In this document: positions 44,045-53,386 of the stretch, one piece after another
Layout of the letters: each line of letters starts with the position of its first letter
How positions within the stretch are numbered: position 1 is the first letter of the stretch
NCBI GenBank assembly: GCA_963806015.1
Contig: CAWDWM010000010.1
Span: forward strand, 124,001-188,000
From: JAOPZW01 sp963806015
GTDB lineage: Bacteria; Actinomycetota; Thermoleophilia; Solirubrobacterales; Solirubrobacteraceae
DNA: 64,000 nt
Direction of reading: 5' to 3'
Position numbers and translations under genes: made by a program
The notes under the pieces: generated by a model
Seen by the model: the letters and a program-made list of their open reading frames with translations, nothing else
What the model was told of the DNA's origin: nothing
Databases searched by the model: none

Positions 44045-45233
44045 GGCGCAGGAACGGCAGCTCGACCAGGTAGTAGCTGGCCGCCGCGATCGCGGTGCTG
44101 ACCGCGAGGGTCGCCGCGAACAGGATCGGGGTGTCGAGGTGGTGGATGCGCCCGACGAGGTCCAGGCCGTCGGCCCGGAAGTGCCCGCGGTCGGCCGACA
44201 GCCCGAGCAGCTCGGCCACGGTGAGGTGCCAGAGGTAGACGCCGTAGGACACCAGGCCCAGCCACGCGAGCGGCGCCGCGGCCAGCACCCGGCGCGGCAC
44301 GCCGCCCGCGTGGTCGCCGAACACCGCCGGCGCCACGAGCAGCGTGTGCAGGACGGCGCCCAGCGCGATGGCGGCGAGCGTCTTGGCGATCGGTTGCTGC
44401 GTCGCGAGCGCCTGGGCGATGCCGAAGAGGCCGCCCGGTCGCAGCAGCGCCGTGAGCGCGACGAACGCCGCCCCGGCGCCCACCCAGCACAGGCCCGGGC
44501 GCTCGACGACGATCCGCACGAGGCGGGAGCGACCATCGCCGCGCGCGACGGCGACGCTGGCCACCGCGAGCGCCATCCCGAGCGCCAGCCACGTGCACTG
44601 CCCGAGCAGGTTGGTGGCCAGCAGATCCGAGACGATGTTGCGCGCCGCCGCGACCTGGACCGCGACGCCGAACAGGGCCACGACGGCCAGCGGCCCCAGC
44701 TCGCCGCGCCAGCGCCGCGCGGCGATCGCCCACACGGGCAGCACCAGATAGAAGGACACCTCCACGCACAGCGTCCACGCGACCGGGATGCCCGCGGCGA
44801 CGGTGTTCTTGGAGTAGAGCTGCAGGAACAGGTAGTAGCGCCACCAGTCGTCGGTGAACACCCCGACGACGCCGGGGAAGATGGCCAGCACGGTCAGCGC
44901 CAGCCAGTACGCGGGCACGATCCGCAGCGCGCGCCGGCGCAGATAGCGGCCGGTCGGGGGCACCGGTCGGCCCGCCGCCCGCGCGGCGACGTAGGGCCGG
45001 TAGAGCAGGAAGCCCGAGATCACGAAGAAGAGGATCGGCCCCTGGCTGCCGAGCACGGCGGCGGCGTCGCCCAGCACCGGCCGGCTGAGCGCCCCCGAGA
45101 GGGCGAAGGCGTGGAAGGTCAGCACGCCGAGGACCGCGATCGCGCGCAGCGAGTCGAAGAGCGCGAAGCGCGGGTTGCCCGGCGGCGGCGCGACCGCCGG
45201 GGAAGGAGCGCCGGCCGCGGCGGTGGCGGTCAC
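44031..45233 (-). CDS. Acyltransferase 3 family membrane O-acyltransferase
   Basis: 400 residues, GTG start overlapping the 880-residue glycosyltransferase stop as GTGA. Ten or so membrane helices; RFALFDSLRAIAVLGVLTFH at residue 22 with the conserved Arg and His, and FVISGFLLYRPYVAAR near 68. These integral membrane enzymes transfer acetyl or succinyl groups to surface glycans. Coupling to the glycosyltransferase suggests it decorates the same polysaccharide. Confidence 0.92.
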   Translation of the reverse strand: MTATAAAGAPSPAVAPPPGNPRFALFDSLRAIAVLGVLTFHAFALSGALSRPVLGDAAAVLGSQGPILFFVISGFLLYRPYVAARAAGRPVPPTGRYLRRRALRIVPAYWLALTVLAIFPGVVGVFTDDWWRYYLFLQLYSKNTVAAGIPVAWTLCVEVSFYLVLPVWAIAARRWRGELGPLAVVALFGVAVQVAAARNIVSDLLATNLLGQCTWLALGMALAVASVAVARGDGRSRLVRIVVERPGLCWVGAGAAFVALTALLRPGGLFGIAQALATQQPIAKTLAAIALGAVLHTLLVAPAVFGDHAGGVPRRVLAAAPLAWLGLVSYGVYLWHLTVAELLGLSADRGHFRADGLDLVGRIHHLDTPILFAATLAVSTAIAAASYYLVELPFLRLKER

Positions 45234-47872
45234 GTCGCCAGGAACGCGGTCACGCGCTCCAACAGCGCCTCGTCGAAGGAGCGGTCCCAGTCGCGGCTCC
45301 ACTTCACGCTGCTTCCGCGAGCCCGGCGGTCGAAGTCCTCCACGCCCGCCGCCGCCTGGCCCAGCGCCGCCGCGATCGCCTCGACGCCGGGCTCGGCGGT
45401 GATCAGGTTCGGCGAGATCGCCGTCAGCGCCTGCGCCGTCTTGTTCTCGAAGCTGTTGGTGACGGTCAGCATCCCCGCCGAGGCCATCTCGATCGGCACG
45501 AGGCTCGGGTGCGGCGTATACATGAGCGCGAGGCCGACGTCGTGGTCGCGGAGCACCTGCGCGTAGGCGCGCTGGTCGGTGCGCGCCAGCAGCTCCAGGC
45601 GCGCGCCGCCGCCGAGGTCGATGCGCCGGCCACCGTCGACCGCGCCGATGCCGTGCAGCTCCCAGCCCGCCAGCGCGCCCTGCTCGAGCGCACGGTCGAG
45701 CGCGAGCACGCCGAGGTCGAACATGTTGCGCGCCGCGTGGGGCTCGGGGCGCGCGTAGAACAGCAGACGGCGCGTCGAGCGCTGCGCGAGCTCCGCGGCC
45801 GTGGGCGGCTCGATGGCGGTGATCGCGTTCTCGAACGCCGCCGACGCCTCATCGCCGGCCTGCGCGCCCTCCGCGTAGACGCCGATGGCGTGGCGGCGGA
45901 AGTAGTCGCGCAAGAGCTCGGTCGAGAACAACGCGAAGTGCGGAAAGCCATAGGACTGGCTCGCCAGCGCCGCGTAGGTGCCCATCTGGAAGGTGAAGGG
46001 CTCGTACTCCTGGATCAGGTAGAGGAAGCGCTCGCCGCCGAGCGCGCGCGCGGCGTGCGCCGCGACGTGCGCGCTCCACCATGTGGTGGCGACGAAGCGG
46101 TCGGCGCGGCTGACCTCGAGGCCGCTGCCCTCGCGGGCGAACACGACCTCGACATGGTCGAAGAGGCCCGCGAGCCCCTCATACGACTCCAGGCGCTGCT
46201 TCCAGTCGCGCGGGAGCGGCGGGACCGGGTCGACGGTGACGATCCGCACCCGCAGCCCGCGCTCGGCCAGGCGCCGGGCGAGGTTGAACTTCGCGATGTA
46301 GCCGCCGAAGAAGTGGTCGAGGTCGATGGTGGGGATGAGGAGGTTGACCCGTGGCGGCGCGTCGTCGCGCATCGACAGCTCGAGCGGCGCCACCTTCTCG
46401 GCGATGACCCGCGGCGAGCCCTCCGGGCCGCGGCGGCCCGGGCGCGGTGCCAGCCGCGTGGGGGGCAGCGCGTCGAGGCGCAGCAGCCCGCGCGGGCGCT
46501 CGCCGGCCGTCGCCGCGACCGCGCGGCGCCAGGCGAACGCGTAGCCGAGCGTCCATTCGGCGCCCAGCGTCTCGGGCCGGCGACGCAGGAGCTCGCGCCC
46601 TCCGCGCGCCCACAGCCGCCCGAGCGCGGGCAGCGAGCGGTCGGCGGCCATGAAGCGCTCCAGGGCGCGCCGCTTGGGCGCCGGCATCCGATCGCCGCAG
46701 CGCAGGCACAGCACGGTGGCGAACTGCACGAGCCGCGCGACGTCGACGAAGTAGTGCATCCGCCACATCCGCACGCGCTCGCGCGGATCGCGCCGCAGCC
46801 GGCCGAGCCGGTCGCGCAGGGCCGTGATCCGGTTGGCCGCGGCGTGGCCGAGCGACGCGTCGCCGTGCTGCACGTAGTCGTAGAGCGGGCGATCGACGAA
46901 CGCGATGTCACCGAGTGAGAGCGCGGTGAGCGCGACCCAGTGGTCGTGGAAGTGGGTGAACTGCGCCGGGGGGAAGGGCAGCGCGTCGTCGAGCAGCGCT
47001 CGGGGGAACAGCGAGGCCGCGCCGGTGACGCTGTTGGCGACCAGCAGCGAGAGCACATCGGAGTGGTTGTTGCGCCGGCGCTCCCAATAGGTCTCGGCGA
47101 TCAGCGCGCCGCTGCGATCCACGATCCGCGCGTCGCTGTAGACGAGCCGCGCGTCGCCGAGCGCGGCCAGGAGGGTCTCGAGTTTCTCCGGGTACCAGGC
47201 GTCGTCCTGGTCGGCCATCGCGACGTACTGCGCGGCGGCCGGAGCGAGGGTGAGCGCGCGCTCGAAGTTGCGGTAGAAGCCGAGCCGTGCGGGCGAGCGC
47301 GAGACGACGAAGCGCTCGTCGTCGCCGACGGCAGCCTCGACCGCCGCGAAGCGCGCGGGGTCCGAGCAGTCGTCGCTGATCACGCACACCCAGTTGCGAT
47401 GGCGCTGCGCGCGGATCGAGTCGAGCTGGCGCGCGAGCAGATCCAGCGGCGGCTCGTAGGTGGCCATGCAGATGGCGACCAGCGGCCCGTCGTCCGGCGC
47501 CGGCGCACGCACCTCGGCCGGCGCGGGCGGCTGTGCCGCGGCGATGCGGGCCAGCGGGACGACGGCGGTGCCGCCGCCCTCGAGCTCGGCGCGCAGCAGC
47601 AGCTCGCAGGGAACCGCGCTCACCCGCGCCACGCCCCAGAACCCGCTCGCATAGGCGTGGGGCTCCCCGACCGCGTGCAGGACGTCGATGCGCGGCATCC
47701 CGTGCGCGGTCACCGGCTGGGGCTCGCCGTCGACCACGATCTGCAGCTCGCGGATCGCCGCGCCGGGGTGGTGGCACCAGCCGGCGACGAACAACGCCGT
47801 GCCGCTGCCGACCGCCAGCTCGGCGGGGAGGGGAGAGTCGAGATGGACGTGCAGGTCGCCGGCTGCGGTCAC
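45230..47872 (-). CDS. Bifunctional glycosyltransferase: GT2 domain plus WsaF-type GT4 domain
   Basis: 880 residues, GTG start. An N-terminal beta-rich domain of about 110 residues (HLDSPLPAELAVGSG start) is followed by GT2 residues 128-390: LVAICMATYEPPLDLLARQL, CVISDDCSDPARF, RLGFYRNFERALTLAPAA and MADQDDAWYPEKLETLL, with the DQDD metal site. The C-terminal half (about 500-880) starts NLLIPTIDLDHFFGGYIAK, has YLIQEYEPFTFQMGTYAALA near 621 and ends with LALMYTPHPSLVPIEMASAG, as in rhamnosyltransferase WsaF. One chain could add two successive sugars. The N-terminal half is a paralogue of the gene at 51935. Confidence 0.9.
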   Translation of the reverse strand: MTAAGDLHVHLDSPLPAELAVGSGTALFVAGWCHHPGAAIRELQIVVDGEPQPVTAHGMPRIDVLHAVGEPHAYASGFWGVARVSAVPCELLLRAELEGGGTAVVPLARIAAAQPPAPAEVRAPAPDDGPLVAICMATYEPPLDLLARQLDSIRAQRHRNWVCVISDDCSDPARFAAVEAAVGDDERFVVSRSPARLGFYRNFERALTLAPAAAQYVAMADQDDAWYPEKLETLLAALGDARLVYSDARIVDRSGALIAETYWERRRNNHSDVLSLLVANSVTGAASLFPRALLDDALPFPPAQFTHFHDHWVALTALSLGDIAFVDRPLYDYVQHGDASLGHAAANRITALRDRLGRLRRDPRERVRMWRMHYFVDVARLVQFATVLCLRCGDRMPAPKRRALERFMAADRSLPALGRLWARGGRELLRRRPETLGAEWTLGYAFAWRRAVAATAGERPRGLLRLDALPPTRLAPRPGRRGPEGSPRVIAEKVAPLELSMRDDAPPRVNLLIPTIDLDHFFGGYIAKFNLARRLAERGLRVRIVTVDPVPPLPRDWKQRLESYEGLAGLFDHVEVVFAREGSGLEVSRADRFVATTWWSAHVAAHAARALGGERFLYLIQEYEPFTFQMGTYAALASQSYGFPHFALFSTELLRDYFRRHAIGVYAEGAQAGDEASAAFENAITAIEPPTAAELAQRSTRRLLFYARPEPHAARNMFDLGVLALDRALEQGALAGWELHGIGAVDGGRRIDLGGGARLELLARTDQRAYAQVLRDHDVGLALMYTPHPSLVPIEMASAGMLTVTNSFENKTAQALTAISPNLITAEPGVEAIAAALGQAAAGVEDFDRRARGSSVKWSRDWDRSFDEALLERVTAFLAT

Positions 47873-47902
47873 GCGGATCGCCGGGGCACCCTACACCGCC
47901 GA

Positions 47903-47908
47903 TAGCCT
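47903..47908 (+). promoter_or_regulatory. -10 element of the methyltransferase gene at 47915
   Basis: TAGCCT, six bases before the ATG. A short-leader promoter like that at uvrA. The following gene also has TAGACT 11 bases before its ATG. Confidence 0.45.
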
Positions 47909-47914
47909 GCGGCC

Positions 47915-48871
47915 ATGCGGATCGGACGCCTGCTGCGGGCGGGACGTGGCCGGCCGGCGAGCCTCGCACCGGACCGGCTCGACGCCTGGCTCGAACACCT
48001 CTATGGCGAGCAGCTGACGGCCATCGACGCGGCCTGCGCCGGCGGCGGGCCGGAGTGCTTCGCCCTCTTCGCCGATCTCGACACCGACCTCTGGGCGCTG
48101 CTGCTGACCCAGGAGTACGACGCCTATCCCAACATCCGCGCGCTGCTGCCCAGCGTGCCCGACAGCGCGCTGCAGGAGCTGTGGAACGGGACGAGCGGCG
48201 TCGCGCTGGCCGCTCAGAGCGCGGCGTTCTACGACCGGCTGCGCCGGCGCTTCGCGCGCCATGGCGACTGCGCCCTGGCCGACGCCCGCGTCCTGGACTT
48301 CGGCTGTGGCTGGGGCCGGCTGACGCGCCTGCTGGCGCGCGATGTCGCGCCCGGCCGGCTCTTCGGTTGCGATCCCGTCGAGCAGATCCTCGACGTCTGC
48401 CGCGATGCTCGCGTGCCGGCGACGCTCGCGCGCAGCGAGTTCCTCCCCGACCGGCTGCCCTTCGAGGAGCCCTTCGACCTCGCGTTCGCGTTCTCGGTCT
48501 TCACCCACCTCTCGGAGACCGCCCACGAACACTCGCTGCGAGCGCTGCACGGAGCGCTGCGGCCCCGAGCAATCCTGGTCGTCACGGTGCGCCCGCCGAG
48601 CTATCTGCAGCTCTCGCCGCTCATGCGCCCGGCGCTCGACTCGCTGGGCCCCGACGCGGACGCGCGGCTGCGGGAGCCGCTGCACCTCTTCGTCGCCCAC
48701 CCGGCGCAGAGCAGCCACCCGCAGTACGAGGGCGGTGAGATGACCTACGGGGAGGCCGTGATCACGCTGCCCTACGTGCGCGAGCGCTGGTCGGCGATGT
48801 TCGAGCTGCTCGACGTCGACGTGCTCCTCGGCGACCTGTACCAGGTGATGCTCACCCTGAGGCGCCGATAG
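47915..48871 (+). CDS. SAM-dependent methyltransferase of the glycan locus
   Basis: 318 residues. A helical N-terminal region of about 115 residues precedes a class I domain with VLDFGCGWGRLTRLLARDVA near 125, LFGCDPVEQILDVCRDA near 148 and FSVFTHLSETAHEHSLRALH near 191, followed by the C-terminal VTVRPPSYLQ. This type often methylates sugars or glycan ends. It diverges from the large glycosyltransferase across a 42-base gap. Substrate unknown. Confidence 0.87.
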   Translation: MRIGRLLRAGRGRPASLAPDRLDAWLEHLYGEQLTAIDAACAGGGPECFALFADLDTDLWALLLTQEYDAYPNIRALLPSVPDSALQELWNGTSGVALAAQSAAFYDRLRRRFARHGDCALADARVLDFGCGWGRLTRLLARDVAPGRLFGCDPVEQILDVCRDARVPATLARSEFLPDRLPFEEPFDLAFAFSVFTHLSETAHEHSLRALHGALRPRAILVVTVRPPSYLQLSPLMRPALDSLGPDADARLREPLHLFVAHPAQSSHPQYEGGEMTYGEAVITLPYVRERWSAMFELLDVDVLLGDLYQVMLTLRRR

Positions 48872-48885
48872 ACTGCCGCGCCCTC

Positions 48886-49860
48886 ATGCGCCGGCTCGCA
48901 CTCGACTTCGACCCCTACGCGAACGAACCAGCCCACTGGGGCGCGTCGCTGCTCAACGATGCCGAGATGCTGATCGCCTGCCTGGACGCCGCGCAGGCCA
49001 AGTCGGTCGTCGAGGTCGGCGCCTATGCGGGCGACCTGACCGGGCTCCTGCTCGACTGGGCGGCCACGACCGGCGCGCGGGTGTGGGCCATCGACCCCTC
49101 GCCGCAGAAGGAGCTCGTCGCCCTCGACGAGAGCCGCGCCGACCTCGAGCTGGTGCGCGCGACGAGCCACGAGGCGCTCAAGACGATCCCGCTGCCCGAC
49201 GCGGCGATCATCGACGGCGACCACAACTACTTCACCGTCAGTGAGGAGCTGCGGATCATCGGCGAGCGTGCGCAGGGCGCGACGCTGCCGCTGCTGCTGT
49301 TCCACGACGTCTGCTGGCCGCACGGGCGCCGCGACGACTACTTCGCGCCGGACCTGATTCCCGCCGAGCATCGCCAGCCGACGATCGAGGGCGGCAACCT
49401 GTTCCCCGGCGAGCCCGGCGTGCGCACGGGCGGGCTGCCCTACCGTTGGCCGGCGGCCCGCGAGGGCGGTCCGCGCAATGGGGTGCTGACCGCGGTCGAG
49501 GACTTCGTCGAGGGCCACGGCGGGCTGCGCCTGGCGATCGTGCCCGCCTTCTTCGGCCTCGGCGTCGTCTGGGACACCGATGCGCCGTGGGCCGACGAGA
49601 TGGCCGAGACCCTGGAGCCGTGGGATCGCAATCCGCTGCTGGAGCGGATGGAGGCCAACCGCGTCCTGCACCTCACGTCGACGTTGCGCGCCAACTATCG
49701 CGCCGGACGCCAGGAGGCGGTCCTGCGGCGGCTGCTCGAGTCGCGCGCCTTCGCGCTGGCCGAACGCCTCTCGCGCCTGCGCCATCGCGCCGGGATCGCG
49801 ACAAACACCGCGATCGTGTCGCGCGAGGACGTGCGCCGGGCCCTCGGCGACGAGCCCTAG
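48886..49860 (+). CDS. Class I methyltransferase (Methyltransf_24-like)
   Basis: 324 residues, 14 bases after the previous gene. SVVEVGAYAGDLTGLLLDWA near residue 39 is motif I, VWAIDPSPQKEL near 66 motif II, and AAIIDGDHNYFTVSEELRII near 106 the metal-binding Asp-His segment typical of cephalosporin-hydroxylase/MycE-like O-methyltransferases. The C-terminal ANYRAGRQEAVLRRLLESRA is helical. Probably a second sugar O-methyltransferase. It ends just before repeat copy 2. Confidence 0.86.
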   Translation: MRRLALDFDPYANEPAHWGASLLNDAEMLIACLDAAQAKSVVEVGAYAGDLTGLLLDWAATTGARVWAIDPSPQKELVALDESRADLELVRATSHEALKTIPLPDAAIIDGDHNYFTVSEELRIIGERAQGATLPLLLFHDVCWPHGRRDDYFAPDLIPAEHRQPTIEGGNLFPGEPGVRTGGLPYRWPAAREGGPRNGVLTAVEDFVEGHGGLRLAIVPAFFGLGVVWDTDAPWADEMAETLEPWDRNPLLERMEANRVLHLTSTLRANYRAGRQEAVLRRLLESRAFALAERLSRLRHRAGIATNTAIVSREDVRRALGDEP

Positions 49861-49889
49861 GTGATGTAGGCCCGAACAGGTTGTGCGGA

Positions 49890-49938
49890 AGCGTCCCGTC
49901 CTGTGGTCGCCAGACGACCTTTAGTCGGGACGGTTGGC
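49890..49938. repeat. Hairpin repeat copy 2, between convergent genes
   Basis: CGTCCCG (49892-49898) pairs with CGGGACG (49926-49932) and GGTCG (49905-49909) with CGACC (49915-49919) around CCAGA. Read on the minus strand it matches copy 1 over about 49 bases with only a few substitutions, including GCCAA before the left arm. Again it fills the gap between two convergent genes. Confidence 0.8.
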
Positions 49939-50841
49939 CTATCGGGCGCGGCGCCGCACCCGCCGGCGCACCGCGTTGACGCGGCGCAGCGGCTCGGTGA
50001 GCCGCCAGCCGGTGCTCTCGGTGATCTCCTTCAGGCGGGCGTCGGACTGCAGCTGGATCGAGACCGCCTGGGCGCGCGCGGCGGCGGCCTCGGCCTCGGC
50101 CCGCCGGGCGCGCTCCTTCCAGGTGCCCGGGACCACGCCGACGTTCGGCATCCGCCCGTCCCACTTCTCGGCCACCCGCATGTGGGCCTCGATCCAGGTC
50201 TCCGGGTTGCCGATCAGCTCCAGCGAGTGGTGGTGGATGACCTTGAAGTCCGCGGTGGCGACCTTGTGGCCCGCATCGCGAACCTGCAGGCAGAAGTCGA
50301 AGTCGTAGCCGTGCAGCGGTCCCAGCGACTCGTCGAAGCGGACGTTGCGCACGGTCCACGGCGACAGCCCCATCACGAAGCCGTCGACCGTGTCGACCTC
50401 GCCGGTGCGCGCGTAGGCGGGCATCTCGGCGCCGTTCCACGCGAAGGCGGGCAGCTCGCCGCCGCCCAGCTCGCGGTAGCGGTGCACGAAGGACGCCCAC
50501 GTCACCGACCCCTCCCACCAGGCGATGCTGCGCACCCCGATCGCCCCCACGCAGCCGACCACGCCGACCTCCTGATCGCTGAGCGCCCGGCGGAGCTTGG
50601 CGACGAAGCCGGGGTCGGCGATCTCGGCGTCCTGGTGGACGAGGACGAGCGCCTCGAGGTCGTCGCGCTCGGCGAGCGTGTCGAGGATCAGGTTGTAGGA
50701 GCGAAAGAGCGAGCCCGCCGCCGAGTGGGGCATGACCTCGATGTCGGCGCCGCCCGCGCCGGCCATGGCGACCTGGATCCCGCGCTCGGCGCAGCGCTTG
50801 TAGGTGTCGGGCTCGGTGATCGACGAGGCGAAGACGATCAT
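49939..50841 (-). CDS. StrF-like glycosyltransferase (Glyco_tranf_2_5)
   Basis: 300 residues; ATGA coupling with the upstream O-methyltransferase gene. MIVFASSITEPDTYKRCAER begins the family, followed by LEALVLVHQDAEIADPGFVA near 63, where HQDAEI is the DxD-like site, VGLSPWTVRN-like segment near 165 and LHGYDFDFCLQVRDAG near 182. The C-terminal 60 residues are a coiled, basic tail (AEAEAAAARAQAVSIQLQ). Related to the streptomycin-locus protein StrF. Donor and acceptor unknown. Confidence 0.88.
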   Translation of the reverse strand: MIVFASSITEPDTYKRCAERGIQVAMAGAGGADIEVMPHSAAGSLFRSYNLILDTLAERDDLEALVLVHQDAEIADPGFVAKLRRALSDQEVGVVGCVGAIGVRSIAWWEGSVTWASFVHRYRELGGGELPAFAWNGAEMPAYARTGEVDTVDGFVMGLSPWTVRNVRFDESLGPLHGYDFDFCLQVRDAGHKVATADFKVIHHHSLELIGNPETWIEAHMRVAEKWDGRMPNVGVVPGTWKERARRAEAEAAAARAQAVSIQLQSDARLKEITESTGWRLTEPLRRVNAVRRRVRRRAR

Positions 50842-51905
50842 CGCGGCGCGCTCCGTCCGAGCCGGCGCCGCAGCCAAGCGCGGGCGCCGATCTGCGCCTC
50901 GGCGGCGGCCAGGCGCTCGCGCAGCGCCGCCACCTCATGCGCCAGCTCGAGCTCGCGCGCGCTGGGCACGTGCGAGGGCGGCCGGGGGTTGGCCGCGCGC
51001 GGCGCGCCCGGCGCCGCGGCGCGCACCGGCGCCACCTCGATCGGCGCGGTGCTCTCGCGCCGCCAGCGCGCGCACGTCGAGTCGACCACCTCGATGGGCT
51101 CGGCGATCGCATGCTCGGCGCGGAACTCGTCGACCGCCCGCCGGCAGCCCTCGAAGGAGCCGTAGTCGTCGAGGATCAGATGCCCGCCGACGCTGAGCCC
51201 GGGGTAGAGGCAGCGCAGCGCCAGGCGGGTCGCCTCGTAGGTGTCGGCGTCCAGGCGGACGATGGCCCAGCGGCGGTCGGCCAGCGGGGGCAGCGTCTGC
51301 TCGAAGAACCCGGGCACGAAGCGCACGCGGTCCTCGTAGCCCAGCCGCGCGAAGCTGGCGCGGACGTCCTCCAGCGGCGCCGCGAGGAAGTCGAAGTCGC
51401 GCAGGTCCAGCGAGCCGTCGTCCGGGGCGTCCGCTTCGGGGAAGCCGGCAAAGGAATCGGCCACCCACACGGTGCGCTCGTCGCCCACCGCGTCGAGCGT
51501 CGCGCGCATGAGGATCGACGCTCCGCCCCGCCACGCGCCCGCTTCGATGAGGTCGCCCTCCACGCCGTCGGCGATCACGGACTCCACGCAGGCCTGGAGA
51601 TCGTCGAGGCGGCCGAGGCCGACCATCGTCAGTCCCTGCAGCGGCCAGTCCATCCCGGCCGCGCGCAGGCGCAGCTCGTCGCCGCGCAGCTCGCGCGACA
51701 TGACGGTGCCGTCCGCCATCGCGCCGACGGACACCGTGCTGGTCCCTGCCAGGTCGCAGAGGGCCAGCTTGAGCAGGTCGAGATAGGCGGCGCGCAGGGC
51801 CTCGACGTCCGCGGCGGCGCCGGCCGCGCGGGGCTCTCTGGCACCCGCGAGGTGGGCCTGCGCGTCCATCATCGGCGCGGGGTCGTTGGAGGAGGCGGCC
51901 CTCAT
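50838..51905 (-). CDS. TylF/MycF-like O-methyltransferase
   Basis: 355 residues. GDLIEAGAWRGGASILMRAT near residue 118 is motif I and VWVADSFAGFPEADAPDDGS near 146 motif II. IVRLDADTYEATRLALRCLY near 213 with HLILDDYGSFEGCRRAVDEF near 238 are the diagnostic TylF/MycF segments that bind the metal with Asp pairs. Known members O-methylate sugar hydroxyls such as those of macrolide deoxysugars. A C-terminal coiled region (LELAHEVAALRERLAAAEAQ) follows. It supports a methylated polysaccharide. Start ATG 51905; MMDAQ ten codons on is also possible. Confidence 0.9.
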   Translation of the reverse strand: MRAASSNDPAPMMDAQAHLAGAREPRAAGAAADVEALRAAYLDLLKLALCDLAGTSTVSVGAMADGTVMSRELRGDELRLRAAGMDWPLQGLTMVGLGRLDDLQACVESVIADGVEGDLIEAGAWRGGASILMRATLDAVGDERTVWVADSFAGFPEADAPDDGSLDLRDFDFLAAPLEDVRASFARLGYEDRVRFVPGFFEQTLPPLADRRWAIVRLDADTYEATRLALRCLYPGLSVGGHLILDDYGSFEGCRRAVDEFRAEHAIAEPIEVVDSTCARWRRESTAPIEVAPVRAAAPGAPRAANPRPPSHVPSARELELAHEVAALRERLAAAEAQIGARAWLRRRLGRSAPR

Positions 51906-51934
51906 GGTGGCCGCAAGGATAGGTTCCTACGCTG

Positions 51935-53365
51935 GTGAGCGCCGATCTTGTGGCCAATCTCGAGAGCCCGCTCCCCGCGTCGCTGCCGGTCGGCGCTGCC
52001 ACGGCCGTGTTCTGCTGTGGGACGTGCTTTCACTCCCGCGAGCCCGTCAAGAGCCTCGAGCTGCTCGTCGACGGGGAGCGCCACCGGCCCGACGCGGTGG
52101 GCATGCCGCGCCCCGATCTCTTCGCCACCGAGCCGCGGGCGTTTCGCAGCGGCTTCTGGGGGACGGTCCCGGTCCCGGCGCGCGATCGCCCGGGGACGGT
52201 CGAGCTGTCGCTGGCGGCACGGCTGGCCGACGGCAGCGAGCACGTGGCGCCGCTGGGACGGATCGCGATCGCCGAACGCGAGCCGGCCCCGAGCCCCGAC
52301 GACCCTGGCGACGCCGAGACCATCGCGGTCTGCATGGCGACCTACGACCCCGACATCGACCTGTTCCGGGCCCAGGTCGAGTCGCTGCGCGCGCAGACCG
52401 ATCGGCGCTGGCGGTGCGTGATCAGCGACGACTGCTCGAGCCCCGAGCGCTTCGCGGCGCTCACCGAGGTGATCGCGGGCGACGAGCGCTTCGTCGTGTC
52501 GCGCTCGGAACGGCGGCTGGGCTTCTATCGCAACTTCGAGCGCGCGCTGAGGCTGGCGCCCGCGCAGGCGCGGCTGCTGGCGCTGTGCGACCAGGACGAC
52601 CGCTGGCGCCCGGAGAAGCTCGAGGTCCTGCGCCAGGCGCTCGGCGGCGCCCAGCTCGTCTACTCCGACCAGCGCCTGGTCGACGCCGACGGGCACGTGC
52701 GCAGCGCGACCCTGTGGCGCGGCCGTCGCAACAACCACACCAACCTCGCGTCGCTGCTGATCGCGAACTCGATCACGGGCGCCGCCACCCTCTTCCGCCG
52801 CGAGGTGGCCGACCTCGCCCTGCCCTTCCCGGACACGCCGGGCCTGCAGTTCCACGATCACTGGATCGGGCTCGTGGCCCTGGCCGCCGGCGACATCGCC
52901 TACGTCGATCGCCCGCTCTACGACTACGTCCAGCACGCGGGAGCGGTGTTCGGCGAGGTCAGCGGCGGGCGGGCGCGGCGGGGGCCGCGCGGACTGCTGC
53001 GCGGCGGGCGCGGGGCCTACTTCCTGGGCCATCTGCCGCGCGAGGTCCAGGCCGAGACGCTGCTCGTGCGCTGTGCGGGGCGGCTCAGCGCCCCCAAGCG
53101 CCGCGCCCTGCGCCGCTACGTCGAGAGCGCGCGCTCGCCCGTGGCCTTCGCGTGGCTGGCCGCGCGGCCGCTCCGCGTGCTCGCCGGGCGCAACGAGACC
53201 CTGGGCAGCGAGAGCGAGCTGGTGCACGGGATCGTGTGGCGCTGGGTGGTGGCGCTCCTCACCAAGGCGGTGCGCAGGCCCGGGCGTCTGCCCTGCGACG
53301 CCAGCTTTCCCGACCCGCTGAGCTTCGAGCAGAAGCGGCTGCGCCGGTGGCGGGCCGGCGCCTGA
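51935..53365 (+). CDS. Family 2 glycosyltransferase with N-terminal beta domain
   Basis: 476 residues, GTG start. The first 110 residues (LESPLPASLPVGAATAVFCC) match the start of the 880-residue enzyme and precede a GT2 domain with IAVCMATYDPDIDLFRAQVE near 131, CVISDDCSSPERFAALTEVI, LCDQDDRWRPEKLEVLRQAL and FHDHWIGLVALAAGDIAYVD. It is thus a paralogue of the N-terminal half of that protein, without the WsaF-type half. TAGGTT is nine bases before the start. It heads the operon with wzt and wzm. Confidence 0.92.
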   Translation: MSADLVANLESPLPASLPVGAATAVFCCGTCFHSREPVKSLELLVDGERHRPDAVGMPRPDLFATEPRAFRSGFWGTVPVPARDRPGTVELSLAARLADGSEHVAPLGRIAIAEREPAPSPDDPGDAETIAVCMATYDPDIDLFRAQVESLRAQTDRRWRCVISDDCSSPERFAALTEVIAGDERFVVSRSERRLGFYRNFERALRLAPAQARLLALCDQDDRWRPEKLEVLRQALGGAQLVYSDQRLVDADGHVRSATLWRGRRNNHTNLASLLIANSITGAATLFRREVADLALPFPDTPGLQFHDHWIGLVALAAGDIAYVDRPLYDYVQHAGAVFGEVSGGRARRGPRGLLRGGRGAYFLGHLPREVQAETLLVRCAGRLSAPKRRALRRYVESARSPVAFAWLAARPLRVLAGRNETLGSESELVHGIVWRWVVALLTKAVRRPGRLPCDASFPDPLSFEQKRLRRWRAGA

Positions 53366-53373
53366 CGGCCGCG

Positions 53374-53379
53374 TACGCT
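53374..53379 (+). promoter_or_regulatory. -10 element of wzt
   Basis: TACGCT, seven bases before the wzt ATG, so the exporter genes can be transcribed from their own near-leaderless start as well as by read-through from the glycosyltransferase. Confidence 0.45.
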
Positions 53380-53386
53380 TCGCACG

